NCBI RefSeq assembly: GCF_016107685.1
Contig: NZ_JABASY010000001.1
Span: 276,187-340,186, forward strand
Origin: Brevibacterium yomogidense
GTDB lineage: Bacteria; Actinomycetota; Actinomycetes; Actinomycetales; Brevibacteriaceae
Length of the DNA: 64,000 bases
Direction: 5' to 3'
In this document: piece after piece, positions 42,601 through 51,246 of the stretch
How the letters are laid out: every line of letters starts with the position of its first letter
Numbering within the stretch: the stretch's first letter is position 1
The notes under the pieces: generated by a model
What the model was told of the DNA's origin: nothing
What the model saw: only the letters and a program-made list of their open reading frames with translations
Databases searched by the model: none
Position numbers and translations under genes: made by a program

Positions 42601-43881
42601 ATGCCGGACGACGTCACCCGAGCCCACGACGCAGCAGACCAGGACTTCTCGTTCGAAGCGGTGCCGCTCACGGAGCGACGGAGCTTCTGGCGGGTCGGCT
42701 TCGTCATGCTGGGCTTCACGTTCTTCTCCGCGTCGATGAGTGTGGGGGCCGGGCTGGGGAACGGCGTGGACCTCACCGGGTTCATCTGGGCGGTCGTCAT
42801 CGGCGGCATCATCCTCGGCGCCTACACGGGTGCGCTCGGCTTCATCGGTGCGAAGACGGGTGAGGGGCTCGACCTGCTCGCCCAGCGGACGTTCGGCACA
42901 CGCGGCTCCTACCTCCCCTCTGCGCTGATCGCCTTCACGCAGATGGGGTGGTTCGGGGTCGGTGTGGCGATGTTCGCCAACCCCACCGGTGAGCTGCTGG
43001 GGACCGGGCCGTGGCCGATCGTGATCGTCGCGGGCGCGCTCATGACGGCCTCGGCCTACTACGGCATCAACGCGATCGAGATCGTGAGCTTCATATCGGT
43101 GCCGCTCATCGCGGTCCTCGGCACGTGGTCGATGATCTCGGCGACCGAAGAGGGCGGTGGGCTCGAGGCGATCTTCGGGCAGTCGACGGGGATGCCGCTG
43201 ACCGTCGCCATCGGCATGGTCATCGGCTCCTTCGTCTCCGGTGGGACGGCGACGCCCAACTTCACGCGGTTCGCGAAGAGCGCGAACAGTGCGGTCATCA
43301 CCACTGTCATCGCCTTCTTCCTCGGCAACACCCTCATGTTCAGCTTCGGCGCGGTCGGCGGTGCCTTCAGCGGTGAGGACGACATCTTCTACGTCATGAT
43401 CGCGCAGGGACTCATGATCCCGGCGCTCATCGTCCTGGGCGCCAACATCTGGACCACCAACAACAATGCGCTCTACACGACCGGGCTGGGCCTTGCGAAC
43501 ATCACGAAGGTCCGCAAGCGCCCGCTGGTCCTCATCTCCGGCGTCCTCGGGACGCTCACGTCGCTGTGGCTCTACGACAACTTCATCGGGTGGCTGAACT
43601 TCCTCAATGCCGCACTCCCGCCCATCGGTGCGATCATCGTGGTCGACTTCCTCTGGCGGAGGAAGGCGTACGCGATGCCGGACCGGGCGGGTCGACCCGT
43701 CGTCTGGGGAGCCGTCGTGGGCGTCGTCGCCGGAGGACTGGCCGGCTGGTTCGTGGACTGGGGCATCGGTTCGATCAACGCGATCGTCGTCGGAGTGGTC
43801 TGCTACGTGATCGGCGCGCTCATCCAGCGCGCCGGGAAGAAGGGGGAAGGGCATCATGCTGTTCAAGAATCTGCGGATTGA
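42601..43881 (+). CDS. codB: Cytosine permease, NCS1 family
   Basis: 426 aa with 12 membrane segments. FSFEAVPLTERRSFWRVGFVMLGFTFFSASM-type start, TQMGWFGVGVAMFANPTGELL, and ANIWTTNNNALYTTGLGLANIT, the CodB signature region. Imports cytosine with cations. AAGGAAG precedes the ATG, 71 bp after the amidase stop. It overlaps codA by 26 bp, so the two are translationally coupled. Confidence 0.92.
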   Translation: MPDDVTRAHDAADQDFSFEAVPLTERRSFWRVGFVMLGFTFFSASMSVGAGLGNGVDLTGFIWAVVIGGIILGAYTGALGFIGAKTGEGLDLLAQRTFGTRGSYLPSALIAFTQMGWFGVGVAMFANPTGELLGTGPWPIVIVAGALMTASAYYGINAIEIVSFISVPLIAVLGTWSMISATEEGGGLEAIFGQSTGMPLTVAIGMVIGSFVSGGTATPNFTRFAKSANSAVITTVIAFFLGNTLMFSFGAVGGAFSGEDDIFYVMIAQGLMIPALIVLGANIWTTNNNALYTTGLGLANITKVRKRPLVLISGVLGTLTSLWLYDNFIGWLNFLNAALPPIGAIIVVDFLWRRKAYAMPDRAGRPVVWGAVVGVVAGGLAGWFVDWGIGSINAIVVGVVCYVIGALIQRAGKKGEGHHAVQESAD

Positions 43882-45094
43882 GGATGCGGAGTCGACCAGC
43901 GACGTCCGTGTCACCGACGGTGTCTTCACCGCGATCGAACCGCAGCTGGAACCGCAGGACGGCGAAGAGGTCGTCGATGCGGGCGGCCGTCTGGGCCTGC
44001 CCCCGATCATCGAATCGCACGTGCACCTCGATTCGGCCCTCACCGCCGGGGAACCGCGGTGGAACGAATCCGGCACACTGTTCGAGGGCATCGAGGTGTG
44101 GAGTGAGCGGAAGCGCTCCCTCACCGTCGAGGATGTGAAGGAGCGCGTGAACCGCGCCGTGCGCCAGCAGGCCCGGTTCGGCATCCAGTACGTGCGCACG
44201 CATGTCGATGTCACCGACCCCGAGCTCACGGCGCTGCACGCGATGCTGGAGCTGCGGGAGGAGCTGAAGGACGTCATCACGCTGCAGATCGTGGCGTTCC
44301 CACAGGAGGGCATCCAGTCCTTCCCCGACGGCGAAGGACTCATGCGGCGCGCCGCCGGAATGGGGGTCGACGTGATCGGTGCGATCCCGCACTTCGAGTT
44401 CACCCGCGAGTACTCCGTCGCCTCGCTCGACTTCGCGTGTGCGCTGGCGGACGAATTCGGCCTGCTCGTCGATGTGCACTGCGACGAGATCGACGACGAG
44501 GCGTCCCGCGGCTTGGAGACGCTCGCGACGCGTGCGCTGGAGAGGGGCCTGCACGATCGTGTGACGGCCAGCCACACGACCGCGACGCACTCCTACAACA
44601 ACGCGTACTTCACGAAGCTGCTGCGCCTGCTCACGATGAGCGGCATCAATTTCGTGTCGAACCCCCTGGTGAACACCCACCTGCAGGCCCGCATGGACAC
44701 GTACCCGAAGCGTCGGGGTGTCACGCGGGTGAAGGAGCTGACGGAGGCCGGACTCAATGTGAGCTTCGGTCAGGACGACATCGTCGATCCGTGGAACCCG
44801 CTGGGCACGGGGAATCTGCGGGACGTCGTCTTCAACGGGCTGCACGTCACGCAGATGATGGGCAAGCAGGAGATCGACCAGAGCTACCGGTTCATCACGC
44901 ACAACGCGGCGCGCACACTGCATCTGGGGGCGGAGGACTACGGCTTCGGGGTGGGCCGTCCGGCGAGCTTCATCATCCTCGATGCGCCCACCTGGTACGA
45001 AGCGCTGAGCTTCAACGCTCCGGTCATCGCCTCCTACCGTGCCGGAAGGCAGATCGTGAGGACGGAGCCGACGACGACGGAGATCCTCTTCTGA
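43856..45094 (+). CDS. codA: Cytosine deaminase
   Basis: 412 aa. Metal ligands in IIESHVHLDSAL, the catalytic-site stretch VDVHCDEIDDEASRGLETLA, SHTTATHSYNNAYFTKLLRLL, and SFGQDDIVDPWNPLGTGNLRDVV are the CodA hallmarks. It converts cytosine to uracil and ammonia, feeding the uracil-breakdown genes. The ATG lies inside the end of codB, after AGGG. Last gene of the plus-strand pyrimidine run; two hairpins follow. Confidence 0.93.
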   Translation: MLFKNLRIEDAESTSDVRVTDGVFTAIEPQLEPQDGEEVVDAGGRLGLPPIIESHVHLDSALTAGEPRWNESGTLFEGIEVWSERKRSLTVEDVKERVNRAVRQQARFGIQYVRTHVDVTDPELTALHAMLELREELKDVITLQIVAFPQEGIQSFPDGEGLMRRAAGMGVDVIGAIPHFEFTREYSVASLDFACALADEFGLLVDVHCDEIDDEASRGLETLATRALERGLHDRVTASHTTATHSYNNAYFTKLLRLLTMSGINFVSNPLVNTHLQARMDTYPKRRGVTRVKELTEAGLNVSFGQDDIVDPWNPLGTGNLRDVVFNGLHVTQMMGKQEIDQSYRFITHNAARTLHLGAEDYGFGVGRPASFIILDAPTWYEALSFNAPVIASYRAGRQIVRTEPTTTEILF

Positions 45095-45097
45095 ACC

Positions 45098-45140
45098 GCT
45101 GACCCGGTGGCCCGCCAGCCCACCGGCCCACCGGGTCAGC
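45098..45140. terminator. Hairpin after codA
   Basis: 13-bp perfect stem, GCTGACCCGGTGG (45098-45110) with 45128-45140, 17-nt loop, starting 4 bp after the codA stop. Terminator by position. Confidence 0.65.
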
Positions 45141-45161
45141 GTCGTCTCCACCCCTGGAATG

Positions 45162-45205
45162 CGCCGAGGCCCCGGGAACCTGTGCAGGTTCCCGGGGCCT
45201 CGGCG
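45162..45205. terminator. 44-bp near-continuous palindrome, bidirectional terminator
   Basis: 21-bp arms (45162-45182 and 45185-45205, left arm begins CGCCGAGGCCCCGG) are perfectly complementary with only TG between. Sits between the convergent codA and rplI genes and can serve both strands, mainly the ribosomal operon. Confidence 0.8.
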
Positions 45206-45248
45206 TGGTCCGGCCGGTGGCCGATCCCTCATCGTGGTGACGAGCGGA

Positions 45249-45707
45249 TCAGGCCTTGCCGACGACCTCGAACTTGGCGTTCGCGGTGATCTCGTCGTGG
45301 ACGCGGACGGTCGCGGTGTGCAGACCGGCCGACTTCACGTGACCCGGCAGGGCCACCTGACGACGATCGAACTCTGAACCGACGGCTGTGCCGAGCGCTT
45401 CCGCGACGAGAGCCGGTGTGACGGCGCCGAACAGGCGTCCACCCTTGCCGGCCTTCATCTCGATGCGAGCGGTCGCCGCCTCGATCTTGCCCTTGAGAGC
45501 CAGTGCCTCGTCGCGGTCGGCGATCTGGCGGCTCTGGCGGGCCTTCTTGAGGGCGTCGATCTGCTTCTGCGCACCAGCGGTCCACGGCGTCGCCCATCCA
45601 CGGGGGATGAGCAGGTTGCGGGCGTAGCCCGCCTTCACCTCGACGACGTCACCGGCTGCGCCCAGACGGTCGACTTCCTGATTGAGGATGAGCTTCCTGG
45701 TTGCCAT
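45249..45707 (-). CDS. rplI: 50S ribosomal protein L9
   Basis: 152 aa. KLILNQEVDRLGAAGDVVEVKAGYARNLLIPRGWA is the conserved L9 N-domain; the C-terminal domain (GRLFGAVTPALVAEAL, then HTATVRVHDEITANAKFEVV) is complete. Binds 23S rRNA domain V. Start ATG with GGAGGAGAG just upstream. Last gene of the rpsF-ssb-rpsR-rplI operon. Confidence 0.97.
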   Translation of the reverse strand: MATRKLILNQEVDRLGAAGDVVEVKAGYARNLLIPRGWATPWTAGAQKQIDALKKARQSRQIADRDEALALKGKIEAATARIEMKAGKGGRLFGAVTPALVAEALGTAVGSEFDRRQVALPGHVKSAGLHTATVRVHDEITANAKFEVVGKA

Positions 45708-45722
45708 TCTTCTCTCCTCCTA

Positions 45723-45962
45723 TCAGCGAGTCGCGGCGGTGTACGGGAGAAGCGCCATTTCGCGAGCGTTCTTCACGGCCTTCGCGATGATGCGCTGTTC
45801 CTGCACGGAGACACCGGTGACGCGGCGGGCGCGGATCTTGCCGCGGTCCGAGATGAACTTGCGCAGCGTCGCGGTGTCCTTGTAGGTGATGGTTGCGGCT
45901 TCGCCGCGCTTGAGCGGGTTCGCCTTCTTCTTGATGGGCTTCCGGGGATCCGGCTTCGCCAT
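45723..45962 (-). CDS. rpsR: 30S ribosomal protein S18
   Basis: 79 aa. [50 protein letters not shown] is the S18 core. No Cys zinc-ligand set is present at the N-terminus, i.e. the zinc-independent (C-minus) type. 15 bp before rplI. Confidence 0.96.
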   Translation of the reverse strand: MAKPDPRKPIKKKANPLKRGEAATITYKDTATLRKFISDRGKIRARRVTGVSVQEQRIIAKAVKNAREMALLPYTAATR

Positions 45963-45995
45963 GATGTGCTCCTGTGTGAGTGTGAGAAGTATCGA

Positions 45996-46631
45996 TCAGA
46001 ACGGTGGTTCGTCGTTGGCCGGGTTGCCCCAGCCGCCACCGCTCTGCGGGTTCGACGATGCCCACGGGTCCTCCTGGGCAGGGCGTCCGCCCTGCTGCGG
46101 GTTGGCACCCCACTGTCCACCCTGCTGGCTTCCCTGAGGTGCGCCCTGCTGGGGACCACGGCCTCCGCCGAAGCCGCCCTGCTGGCCGCCGCCCTGGTTG
46201 CCGCCACCGAAACCGCCGCCCTGCTGCTGGCCGCCGAAGTTCCCGCCGCCACCGCCGAAGCCGCCGCGCTCGTTCTTCGTGACCGTCGCGGATGCGTAGC
46301 GGAGGCTGGGGCCGACTTCGTCGACGTCCAGCTCGAACACGGTGCGGCGTTCGCCTTCCTTCGTGTCGAAGGTGCGTGACCGCAGGCGACCCTGAGCGAC
46401 GACGCGGGTGCCGCGAGACAGCGTCTCTGCGACGTTCTCCGCCATGTCGCGCCAGGCACTGCAGCGCAGGAAGAGAGTCTCCCCGTCCTTCCATTCATTG
46501 GACTGACGGTCGAAGTTCCGCGGCGTGGACGCCACGGTGAAGTTCGCGACGGCTGCGCCGTTCGCGGTGAACCTCAACTCCGGGTCGGCAGTGACGTTTC
46601 CGACGACGGTGATGACTGTCTCGCCTGCCAT
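45996..46631 (-). CDS. ssb: Single-stranded DNA-binding protein
   Basis: 211 aa. OB fold at residues 1-115 ([50 protein letters not shown]). A Gly/Gln-rich linker of about 80 residues with [15 protein letters not shown] repeats follows, and the acidic tip ANDEPPF that recruits repair and replication partners. The primary Ssb of the cell, from its place between rpsF and rpsR. Confidence 0.96.
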   Translation of the reverse strand: MAGETVITVVGNVTADPELRFTANGAAVANFTVASTPRNFDRQSNEWKDGETLFLRCSAWRDMAENVAETLSRGTRVVAQGRLRSRTFDTKEGERRTVFELDVDEVGPSLRYASATVTKNERGGFGGGGGNFGGQQQGGGFGGGNQGGGQQGGFGGGRGPQQGAPQGSQQGGQWGANPQQGGRPAQEDPWASSNPQSGGGWGNPANDEPPF

Positions 46632-46738
46632 GGTGACTCCTCTGCTGCGCAGGTCTTCGCTGCGGCTCGAGTGGATGGATGTGAATGGGGTTGAAGATCC
46701 GTGCGGACCTTCACCGTGGGATCAGATCGCGGATGCGA

Positions 46739-47029
46739 TCACTTGGTGTCGGGGCGCATGATCTTCGTGCGCAGGACGGACTCGTTGAGTCCGAGCTGGC
46801 GATCGAGTTCCTTCACGGTGTCGGGCTGCGCGTTCAGATCGATCACCACGTAGAAGCCTTCCGACTTCTTGTTGATCTCGTACGCGAAGCGGCGACGGCC
46901 CCAGACATCCACGTTGTCGACGGTCCCACCCTGTGCGGGCACGACCTTGATGAGCTTCTCGACAGTGGTGCTCACAGAGCGCTCGTCCAATTCTGGATCG
47001 AGGATGAGCATGAGCTCGTACTTACGCAT
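46739..47029 (-). CDS. rpsF: 30S ribosomal protein S6
   Basis: 96 aa. [19 protein letters not shown] start and [24 protein letters not shown] core are diagnostic. Strong GGAGGTGGG ribosome binding site. First gene of the S6-Ssb-S18-L9 operon; its promoter should lie in the 195-bp gap before the divergent flavin reductase gene. Confidence 0.97.
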   Translation of the reverse strand: MRKYELMLILDPELDERSVSTTVEKLIKVVPAQGGTVDNVDVWGRRRFAYEINKKSEGFYVVIDLNAQPDTVKELDRQLGLNESVLRTKIMRPDTK

Positions 47030-47224
47030 GTGTCACCCACCTCCTCTGGTCTCAGCGGCCACGGTCCATCCGTGGCAGGAGGGTAATTGCGTTGCGCTGT
47101 CCAGTGGTTCTGCGCACAGGGGCGCACAGGACAGCCGTTCGAGTGTACCGCATGGGCGAGACCGAGGGACGCGGCGCTGGACTGAGTCGTATGCTCGCGT
47201 CTCAACAGCTGACAGACTGGTGGC

Positions 47225-47839
47225 ATGGACGCACAGCGCACGGAGTTCGACCCAGTCGCCCTGGGTGACCGCGAGACCACCCTGCTCGTGAAGTCGATCC
47301 TCATCCCGCGCCCCATCGCGTGGGTGGGCACCGTTGACGCCTCCGGCGTCGCGAATCTCGCGCCGCACTCGTTCTTCACCATGGTGTCAGAGGAACCGCC
47401 GGTCGTCATGTTCTCGTCGACCACACGCAAGGACTCCCTCAACAACGCCGAGGCCACTGGCGAGTTCACGGTCTCGCTCGTCTCCCGACCCCAGTTCGAG
47501 GACGCCAACCAGACGTCAGCACCCTACGATCCGGACGTGAGCGAGTTCGCGGCGGCCGGGGTCGCCGAGGAGCCCTCCGCAGTCGTCACCGCGCCGCGCG
47601 TCGCTTCGTCTCCCGCCGTCATGGAGTGCACCGTCGAGCGGATCATCCCGGTCGGAGGCAACTTCATGGTCCTGGGCCGGGTGGTCCACGTCGCAGTGAA
47701 CACGCACACCCTCCGCACCGATGCGCGAGGGCGATCGCTTCCGTCCGCATCTGATCTGGACCCGCTCACCCGTCTGGGTCGGAACGAATGGGGCACGCTG
47801 GGCGAGGTCCTGGCGATCAGACGTCCGAACGCGCAGTAG
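47225..47839 (+). CDS. Flavin reductase-like (DIM6/NTAB) domain protein
   Basis: 204 aa. LIPRPIAWVGTVDASGVANLAPHSFFTMVSEEPPVVMFSST is the FMN-binding flavin-reductase-like motif; ECTVERIIPVGGNFMVLGRVVHV follows. Such proteins reduce free FMN for partner monooxygenases or act as FMN hydroxylases. The cell encodes two FMNH2-type monooxygenases at 715-4945 with no reductase beside them, so this is a candidate partner, though 42 kb away. A CAGACT box 6 nt before the ATG and no Shine-Dalgarno sequence suggest a leaderless mRNA. Confidence 0.82.
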   Translation: MDAQRTEFDPVALGDRETTLLVKSILIPRPIAWVGTVDASGVANLAPHSFFTMVSEEPPVVMFSSTTRKDSLNNAEATGEFTVSLVSRPQFEDANQTSAPYDPDVSEFAAAGVAEEPSAVVTAPRVASSPAVMECTVERIIPVGGNFMVLGRVVHVAVNTHTLRTDARGRSLPSASDLDPLTRLGRNEWGTLGEVLAIRRPNAQ

Positions 47840-48092
47840 CGGCACACCCGCAACACCCCTACTGGCCCGTATCTCATGTCGTCACAGATCGTCACCATTT
47901 CCTGAAACAACGCTCCTTGTTCGACCATGCGGCGCTGACCGCGGTATGAACGGCCTCGAACACTCCCAAGCGCTCCGTTCCGCATCATGCCGGGCCTCCA
48001 AGACTCTCAGCCAACTACCAGCCAGTGACTTTTCATGCGAGACTCACAGTGTCCATTTTCGCCTTCCCAAGGTTTCGTTTCTGGAGTTGAGA

Positions 48093-49457
48093 GTGATCAC
48101 ATCCCCCACACGGCTCGGTGCGCTCACAGCAGCATCGGCTCTCGCACTCGCGTGCGTCGGTCCCACCACGGCCCTCGCGTCGCCCACGACGGCCGACCGA
48201 GAGGCCGCCGCCGCAGCATCTGCGACCGGCAGCAAGACCTATTCCGCCGGCCAGTCAGCCACTGACCTCACAGAGGACCTGACTGCCGAAGACCTCGTCG
48301 CGTCGCTCGTGGGCTCGGGCATCGAGTACAGCAACGTCACCTACACGGGTGCCGATGAGGCTGCGGGCACCGTCAGCGGCATGAGTGCCATCGGACTGGA
48401 GTCCGGGGTCGCCCTGTCCTCCGGCAGTGTCGCCGGGAGCGACCGCGGGCCCTCTGCGATCCTCGGACCGAACGACAGCAGCTCGACCACGTCGAACTTC
48501 GACACACCGGGGGACGCCGATCTCGACGAGATCGTGTCGCCGGAGAGCACGAACGACGCGAGCGTCCTCGAATTCGACTTCGTGCCGGACACGGATCAGC
48601 TCACCTTCACGTACGTCTTCGGGTCCGAGGAGTACAACGAGTTCGTCGACTCGAGCTTCAACGACGTGTTCGCGTTCTTCGTCAACGGTGAGAACTGCGC
48701 GGTCGTCGACACGGGCGACGGCGAAGCGCCGGTCACGGTCAACACGATCAACAACGACCTGAACCCGGCCCTCTACAACGACAACGACATGGTGGCCGGA
48801 CACCCCTTCGACACGGAGCTCGACGGGTTCACCGTCCCGCTCACCTGCGTGGCCAACGTGAATGCCGGTGAGTCGAACCACGTGAAGCTCGCGATCGCGG
48901 ACACCGCGGACTGGTCCTACGACTCCGCTGTCGTCATCGGAACCGGGTCCTTCCAGGCGAACAACCCGCCAGTCGCCGAGGACGCGGTGTTCACCACACC
49001 GGTCGACACCCCCGTGGACACCCCGCTCACCGCGACGGATTCCGAAGGCGACGAGCTGACGTACACCGTGGTCGACGGTCCGGAGACCGGCGCACTCAGC
49101 GGTGACGCCCCGGACCTCACGTACACCCCGGAAGAGGGTTTCCTCGGTGAGGAGACGTTCACGTTCCAGGCCAACGACGGCGCGGAGGATTCCAACGTCG
49201 CGACGGTGACCGTCGTCGTCGAGGAGCCTGCGGCCACGCCGGACCCCACGACGGATCCGACGACTGAGCCGCCGGCCGATCCGACGACGGAGCCCACGGA
49301 CAAGCCGTCTCCGGCACCGTCGGATGACCCGAAGCCGGGCGAGGATCTCCCGCGCACGGGCACGAACGTCGGTTTCGCAGCAGGTCTCGGCGCGCTGCTC
49401 ACCGCAGGAGGCGGCGCACTGCTGTTCCTCGCACGCCGACGCAAGCTGCAGGGCTGA
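48093..49457 (+). CDS. LPxTG-anchored surface protein with choice-of-anchor L-like domain
   Basis: 454 aa. Signal peptide (LGALTAASALALACVGPTTALAS), then about 230 residues resembling the choice-of-anchor L domain (SGVALSSGSV, ILGPND, FTYVFGSEEYNEFVDSSFNDVFAFFVNG). A cadherin-like Ig repeat (PPVAEDAVFTTPVDT, LTYTPEEGFLGEETFTFQANDG) is followed by a Pro/Thr/Asp-rich wall-spanning stretch. The sorting signal LPRTG, hydrophobic helix and RRRK tail close it: a sortase A substrate on the cell wall. GTG start with TGGAG upstream; the preceding 253-bp gap (47840-48092) is AT-richer and shows no gene. Adhesion role is inferred. Confidence 0.85.
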   Translation: MITSPTRLGALTAASALALACVGPTTALASPTTADREAAAAASATGSKTYSAGQSATDLTEDLTAEDLVASLVGSGIEYSNVTYTGADEAAGTVSGMSAIGLESGVALSSGSVAGSDRGPSAILGPNDSSSTTSNFDTPGDADLDEIVSPESTNDASVLEFDFVPDTDQLTFTYVFGSEEYNEFVDSSFNDVFAFFVNGENCAVVDTGDGEAPVTVNTINNDLNPALYNDNDMVAGHPFDTELDGFTVPLTCVANVNAGESNHVKLAIADTADWSYDSAVVIGTGSFQANNPPVAEDAVFTTPVDTPVDTPLTATDSEGDELTYTVVDGPETGALSGDAPDLTYTPEEGFLGEETFTFQANDGAEDSNVATVTVVVEEPAATPDPTTDPTTEPPADPTTEPTDKPSPAPSDDPKPGEDLPRTGTNVGFAAGLGALLTAGGGALLFLARRRKLQG

Positions 49458-49511
49458 CGGCCACGGTGGGGCTGTCGATGAGTGACAGCATCCGCTGACC
49501 GCCAGGCGGCA

Positions 49512-49551
49512 CACGGAGGGCGGGAGAGTTTCGACTCTCCCGCCCTCCGTG
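49512..49551. terminator. Strong bidirectional hairpin terminator
   Basis: 18-bp perfect stem (49512-49529 with 49534-49551, left arm begins CACGGAGGGCGGG) capped by a TTCG tetraloop, between the convergent surface-protein and GT87-like genes. Confidence 0.8.
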
Positions 49552-49647
49552 CATTCATTCACTGCAGTGCCGGGTCCGCGCAGCGTCCCGCACCCGCGTG
49601 AGCGGTCAAAGCGGTCTCGCGCCAGTGGCGTCGGCGACCGGACGCGC

Positions 49648-51090
49648 TTACGCCTCCGCGTCGTGCAGTGTCTTCTCCCGGCGTGCCGCACGGCGGCGGC
49701 CCGTCCGGAACAGTTCATCGAGTGCGAAGGCCATGACGAGGGTGAGGGAGAAGAATCGCAGCAGGGTCAGCAGGCCCATCCACGTCGGTGCCAAACCGAT
49801 CGACGAGTCGAGTTCTGCGACATCGGTCAGCGGCACCGCGATCGCAAAGCCCAGCTCCGCGAAGAACCACAGCCCCATGACGGGCAGCTGCCGCACCGCG
49901 AGTGCGGCGAACGGCAGCAGCCACAGCGACATCGAGGTCGAAGAGCTGGGTGCCAGCACGACGGACAGCGCAAGGAGCGCCGCGATCGTGAGCACCATCT
50001 GGCGCAGATGGGCGACGCCATCGGCTCTCTCCAACCGCCGGAGCACCGCGACAGGGCTCTCAGATGAGGAGGGATCCGCAGAGCCGCCGGAGACGGCGTC
50101 CTGGTCCACGGCCTCGGCGACAGTGGGTTTGAGCATCATCGTCGACGTCGCCATCGCGGCGATCGCGACGATGCCCAGGGTCCACACGACCAGCAGCCCT
50201 GTTGCGAAGGTGGGCTCGTCCCCCCAATTCTGTGTGAGGACGACGGACGCGATCGACCCGCGGTCCACCGCGTCGTCCAACCACACGGTGAGACGCGAGG
50301 GGAGCCGACCGTCCGCCAGCGTGAGCACGCCCGTCGTGAGGGCGAACCCGGCGAGGACCAGGACGGCGTGGCCCCGGTCCCGTGCGGCACCGATGAGCAC
50401 GCCCACCAGCACGATGAGAGCCAGTGGTCCCGCGAACGCGGCGGTGGCGAGCATGCCGCCTGCAGACAGCAGCGCCGCCGTCGAACGGTCGCCGCTCAGC
50501 AGCACACACGCCCACACCGCCAGCGCCACGCCCACCGGGTCCAGGGACTGGCCGATGCTGAAGACGACGACCGGCGACACTAAGGCGACGGCGACCCACG
50601 ACAGGCTCACCGCGCGGGGGCGGGGGGAGCCGAAGCCGATCGCTCGGGCGAGTGCGATGACACCCGTGCCCATCGCTGCGAAGGCGAGGGTGTTGAGGAC
50701 GAGGAGGAGACCCATCGCCTCGGCTGCTGTTGCGCCCATGCCGGACATGAGGACGACGAACCAGTAGGTGAGCGGCGCGAAGCCGGAGAGGCCTGAGGTG
50801 ATGCGGCCTGCGGAGTCCGGCAGCGTGTCACCGGTCATCGCCAGCGCCACGGGCGACTGGCACATGCGGAAGCCGGCGCGCGGCAGTTCGTACCCGCCGG
50901 TCTGGCACGGCACCTGCAGCAGCACACCGATGACGACGGACACACCCAGCAGGCCCATGAGCACCCAGCCGATGCTCGCGAAGGTGCGGCGATCGGGGCG
51001 TGCGAACCGCGCCCCCTCGCCTCCCCGCAGCGGTGAGGCGACGTCTGCGGGCGACACCGGGCGCGGTCTGCTTTCGGAGGTCCTTTCCAT
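49648..51090 (-). CDS. Polytopic membrane protein, GT87/mannosyltransferase-like (Rv0051 position)
   Basis: 480 aa with about 11-12 membrane segments and a short charged C-terminus. GGYELPRAGFRMCQSPVALAM and GLSGFAPLTYWFVVLMSGMG after the first helix resemble actinobacterial GT87-type integral membrane glycosyltransferases. Its place between the class A PBP and the rpsF operon equals Rv0051 of M. tuberculosis. No cytosolic catalytic domain is visible; polyprenyl-linked sugar transfer to the envelope is inferred. Weak ribosome binding site. Confidence 0.72.
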   Translation of the reverse strand: MERTSESRPRPVSPADVASPLRGGEGARFARPDRRTFASIGWVLMGLLGVSVVIGVLLQVPCQTGGYELPRAGFRMCQSPVALAMTGDTLPDSAGRITSGLSGFAPLTYWFVVLMSGMGATAAEAMGLLLVLNTLAFAAMGTGVIALARAIGFGSPRPRAVSLSWVAVALVSPVVVFSIGQSLDPVGVALAVWACVLLSGDRSTAALLSAGGMLATAAFAGPLALIVLVGVLIGAARDRGHAVLVLAGFALTTGVLTLADGRLPSRLTVWLDDAVDRGSIASVVLTQNWGDEPTFATGLLVVWTLGIVAIAAMATSTMMLKPTVAEAVDQDAVSGGSADPSSSESPVAVLRRLERADGVAHLRQMVLTIAALLALSVVLAPSSSTSMSLWLLPFAALAVRQLPVMGLWFFAELGFAIAVPLTDVAELDSSIGLAPTWMGLLTLLRFFSLTLVMAFALDELFRTGRRRAARREKTLHDAEA

Positions 51091-51182
51091 GGTGCTCAGC
51101 CTATGCGACGGGGCCCTGCGAGCAGGTGCCTGCAGGCGGCTGTGGGGAGTCCGGCCGGGGGTGCGTTCTCCTCAGACGACAA

Positions 51183-51223
51183 GATGCGGCCCGGGGGTGG
51201 ATGAACCACCCTCGGACCGCATC
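51183..51223. terminator. Hairpin between PBP and GT87-like gene
   Basis: 18-bp stem with two G-U-tolerated mismatches (51183-51200 with 51206-51223), loop ATGAA, 24 bp after the PBP stop in the direction of transcription. Would terminate or attenuate read-through into the GT87-like gene. Confidence 0.6.
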
Positions 51224-51246
51224 TCCACGGGCTGGACGCTCAGGCG

